Below, one piece after another: positions 62,341 to 64,000 of a stretch of 64,000 bases of DNA. Origin of the DNA: DAOUKH01 sp965219875 (GTDB lineage Bacteria > Chloroflexota > Dehalococcoidia > SHYB01); the NCBI GenBank assembly GCA_965219875.1, contig CBDCOW010000006.1, positions 124,001 to 188,000 of the forward strand. The letters run 5' to 3'. Position numbers and translations under genes: made by a program. The notes under the pieces are model-generated. The model did no database searches and was not told the DNA's origin. It saw only the letters and a program-made list of their open reading frames with translations. Position 1 is the first letter of the stretch. The number at the start of each line of letters is the position of its first letter.

Positions 62341-63258
62341 GTGCAGCCCGTCATCCGCGCGACCGGTCTCGTCAAACGGTACGGCGATCTTACCGCCGTT
62401 GACGGTATCGACCTCGAAGTGCATGAGGGCGAGGTCTTCGGGCTGCTCGGCCCCAACGGGGCCGGCAAGACCAGCACGATCCGCATGACGACCTGCGTCT
62501 CTCCCGTGGACGGCGGGGAGTTGCTTGTCGAGGGAATCGACGTGAGTCGCGATCCCCGCGCGGTGAAGCGGCTCCTCGGCGTCGTGCAGCAGGAAGACAA
62601 CCTCGACACCGATCTCAATGTGATCGACAACCTGCTCATCCACGCGCGGTACTACGGGATCGGCGCCGGCGAAGCCCGCCCTCGGGCAATGGAAGTGCTC
62701 GAGACCATGGACCTGGCCGACCGGGCGCGGTCGCCGGTCGATACACTTTCCGGCGGCATGAAGCGCCGGCTTATGATCGCCCGCGCGTTGATGAACGACC
62801 CCAAGGTGTTGATCCTCGACGAGCCGACGACGGGGCTCGATCCGCACGCCCGCCACGTGACGTGGCAACGCATCCGGCTGCTGAAAGACGAGGGCGTGAC
62901 GATGGCGCTTTCGACGCATTACATGGAGGAAGCAGCGCACCTCTGCGACCGGCTCGCGATCATCGACCACGGCCGAATTCTGGCGGAAGGGACGCCGAGC
63001 GAGGTCGTGGCGCGGTTCGCGCCCGGCCAGGTCGTCGAGGTGCGGATCGCGCCGTGGGACCGGGAGGAGGCGCTGGCGCATCTCGAGAGGAGCTCCTATA
63101 CCTTCGCCGACGCCGTCGACGCCCTGATCTTCTTCGACGTTCCCGGCGAGGCGCTGGAGGTCGGCGTGCCGCCGGAGCGCCTGCGCGTGATCACGCGCCC
63201 CGGCAGCCTTGAGGACGTGTTCCTGCTGCTCACCGGACGAAAGGCGGACTTGGGATGA
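62341..63258 (+). CDS. ABC transporter ATP-binding protein (ABC-2/DrrA type)
   Basis: 305 residues from GTG 62341; longer readings cross the promoter. Walker A GPNGAGKTST near 41, signature LSGGMKRRL near 140, Walker B VLILDEPTTGLDP and the switch His in LSTHYMEEA. The C-terminal 90 residues are the DrrA-like extension. With the next gene it forms an ABC-2 exporter for a lipid, polysaccharide or drug-like compound. The substrate is unknown. Confidence 0.92.
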   Translation: MQPVIRATGLVKRYGDLTAVDGIDLEVHEGEVFGLLGPNGAGKTSTIRMTTCVSPVDGGELLVEGIDVSRDPRAVKRLLGVVQQEDNLDTDLNVIDNLLIHARYYGIGAGEARPRAMEVLETMDLADRARSPVDTLSGGMKRRLMIARALMNDPKVLILDEPTTGLDPHARHVTWQRIRLLKDEGVTMALSTHYMEEAAHLCDRLAIIDHGRILAEGTPSEVVARFAPGQVVEVRIAPWDREEALAHLERSSYTFADAVDALIFFDVPGEALEVGVPPERLRVITRPGSLEDVFLLLTGRKADLG

Positions 63259-63271
63259 GGCGGGGCGAAAG

Positions 63272-64000
63272 GTGAGCGCCTTCGCCGAGGTCTCCACGCT
63301 CAGCTTCCGCCTGTGGCGGCGGCATCTCCACGTCTTTCTGCGCCTATGGAAGAGCGACGCCGTGCCCGTCTTCGCCGAGCCCGTCGTGATCCTTACGGTA
63401 AGCGGCCTGGGCATCGGCCAACTGGTCGAGAACGTGGACGGTAGGAGCTACCTGCATTTCATCGGGCCGGGGATTCTCGCCGCCTACGTGATGTTCGCGC
63501 CGACGTTCGAGAACTCGTGGGGTTCCTACATCCGCATGGCGGTGCGCCGCATCTACGACGCGATCATCGCGACGCCGCTCAGTATCGAAGACGTGATCAC
63601 GGGCGAGATTCTTTGGGGGATCACCCGGGCCCTGATCATGGGGACGCTGATCCTGGCGATCCTCGCCGTCATCGGGGCGGTCGAGTCGGCGTGGGCGGTG
63701 CTCGTGCTACCGTTCACCCTGCTCCAGGGTTTCCTGTTTGCGTCGCTGGCGATGACGTATACGTCGCTGGCGCCGTCGGTTAATTCGTTCAACTTCTTCT
63801 TCTCACTCTTCGTTTTCCCCATGTTCTTCTTCGCCGGCGTCTTCTTCCCCACGAGCGAGCTGCCCGACGGCGTGCGCGAGTTCTCATGGGTGCTGCCGCT
63901 GACCCCCGCGGTCCACGTGATGCGGGGCCTCGTGACCGGCGAGCTCGCCTGGTCGATGCTGTGGTCCGTCCTCGGAATGGCGGGCGCCGGCCTGATCTTC
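63272..64000 (+). CDS. ABC-2 family transporter permease (3' end outside the window)
   Basis: From GTG 63272 the frame is open to the window edge (243 residues): MSAFAEVSTLSFRLWRRHLH, then membrane segments including PVVILTVSGLGIG, GILAAYVMFAPTFENSWGSYIRM, ALIMGTLILAILAVIG and FNFFFSLFVFPMFFFAGVFFPTSELPDGV. The ABC-2/NodJ-DrrB pattern with FFxxFFPxxxLPxxV is clear. It starts 13 bases after the ATPase stop and forms the membrane part of the same exporter. Confidence 0.9.
   Translation, partial: MSAFAEVSTLSFRLWRRHLHVFLRLWKSDAVPVFAEPVVILTVSGLGIGQLVENVDGRSYLHFIGPGILAAYVMFAPTFENSWGSYIRMAVRRIYDAIIATPLSIEDVITGEILWGITRALIMGTLILAILAVIGAVESAWAVLVLPFTLLQGFLFASLAMTYTSLAPSVNSFNFFFSLFVFPMFFFAGVFFPTSELPDGVREFSWVLPLTPAVHVMRGLVTGELAWSMLWSVLGMAGAGLIF

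Overview
The window is GC-rich bacterial chromosome with densely packed genes on both strands. Nothing in it looks like plasmid, phage or IS DNA, and I found no rRNA, tRNA or CRISPR array. Three things suggest a heterotrophic Chloroflexota (SAR202/Dehalococcoidia-like) bacterium, though this is inference and no marker gene proves it. They are the CaiB, SDR and MaoC-type accessory enzymes, the split glycine decarboxylase, and an intergenic hairpin repeat family.

Layout. 1-3000: two CaiB/BaiF CoA-transferases (the first cut by the edge), a DUF2442/DUF4160 pair and a TIM-barrel isomerase. 3016-6424: a zinc-type ABC transporter (permease, ATPase, lipoprotein) and a Fur/Zur repressor on the minus strand, with a striking operator array. 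6525-7591: DsrE, TusA-like and IscA-type sulfur/Fe-S proteins. 8234-11675: trpB, two SDRs and a nitroreductase. 11689-16723: a CDC48-like AAA ATPase, two coiled-coil proteins and a divergent HEAT-repeat protein that I cannot assign to a known system. 16874-22982: a transcarboxylase-like set (12S-type, small protein, 5S+1.3S fusion), then isocitrate and malate dehydrogenases. 23031-24014: two genes with single-base frameshifts.

24049-35954: methyltransferase, EF-P, hydrolase, CorC-like protein, GlmU, succinyl-CoA synthetase, D-aminoacylase-like hydrolase, Nudix and MnmG. 36015-40250: two tiny paralogous proteins, LexA, S20 and Rel. 40499-44855: a gcvT-gcvH-gcvPA-gcvPB operon. 45057-54664: MoeA, a membrane Fe-S oxidoreductase, enoyl-CoA hydratase, a MaoC-like dehydratase and small conserved proteins, separated by copies of the repeat family. 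54743-64000: GalE-like epimerase, orphan HigA, chlorite-dismutase family protein, a gene with an in-frame TGA that is best read as an ArsC/Spx-family selenoprotein, DUF309, DUF488, TldD, slipin plus NfeD, and an ABC-2 exporter cut by the right edge.

How it fits together. The central metabolism genes cover carboxyl transfer between acyl-CoA and oxoacids, then isocitrate, malate and succinyl-CoA steps. The Fe-S oxidoreductase would drain electrons from acyl-CoA oxidation to quinone. Regulation is visible at several loci: a Zur array, a LexA box, a TTGAAC-N3-GTTCAA operator shared by two distant loci, and a terminator in the glmU leader. Many promoters have a -10 box so close to the start codon that the mRNA should be leaderless.
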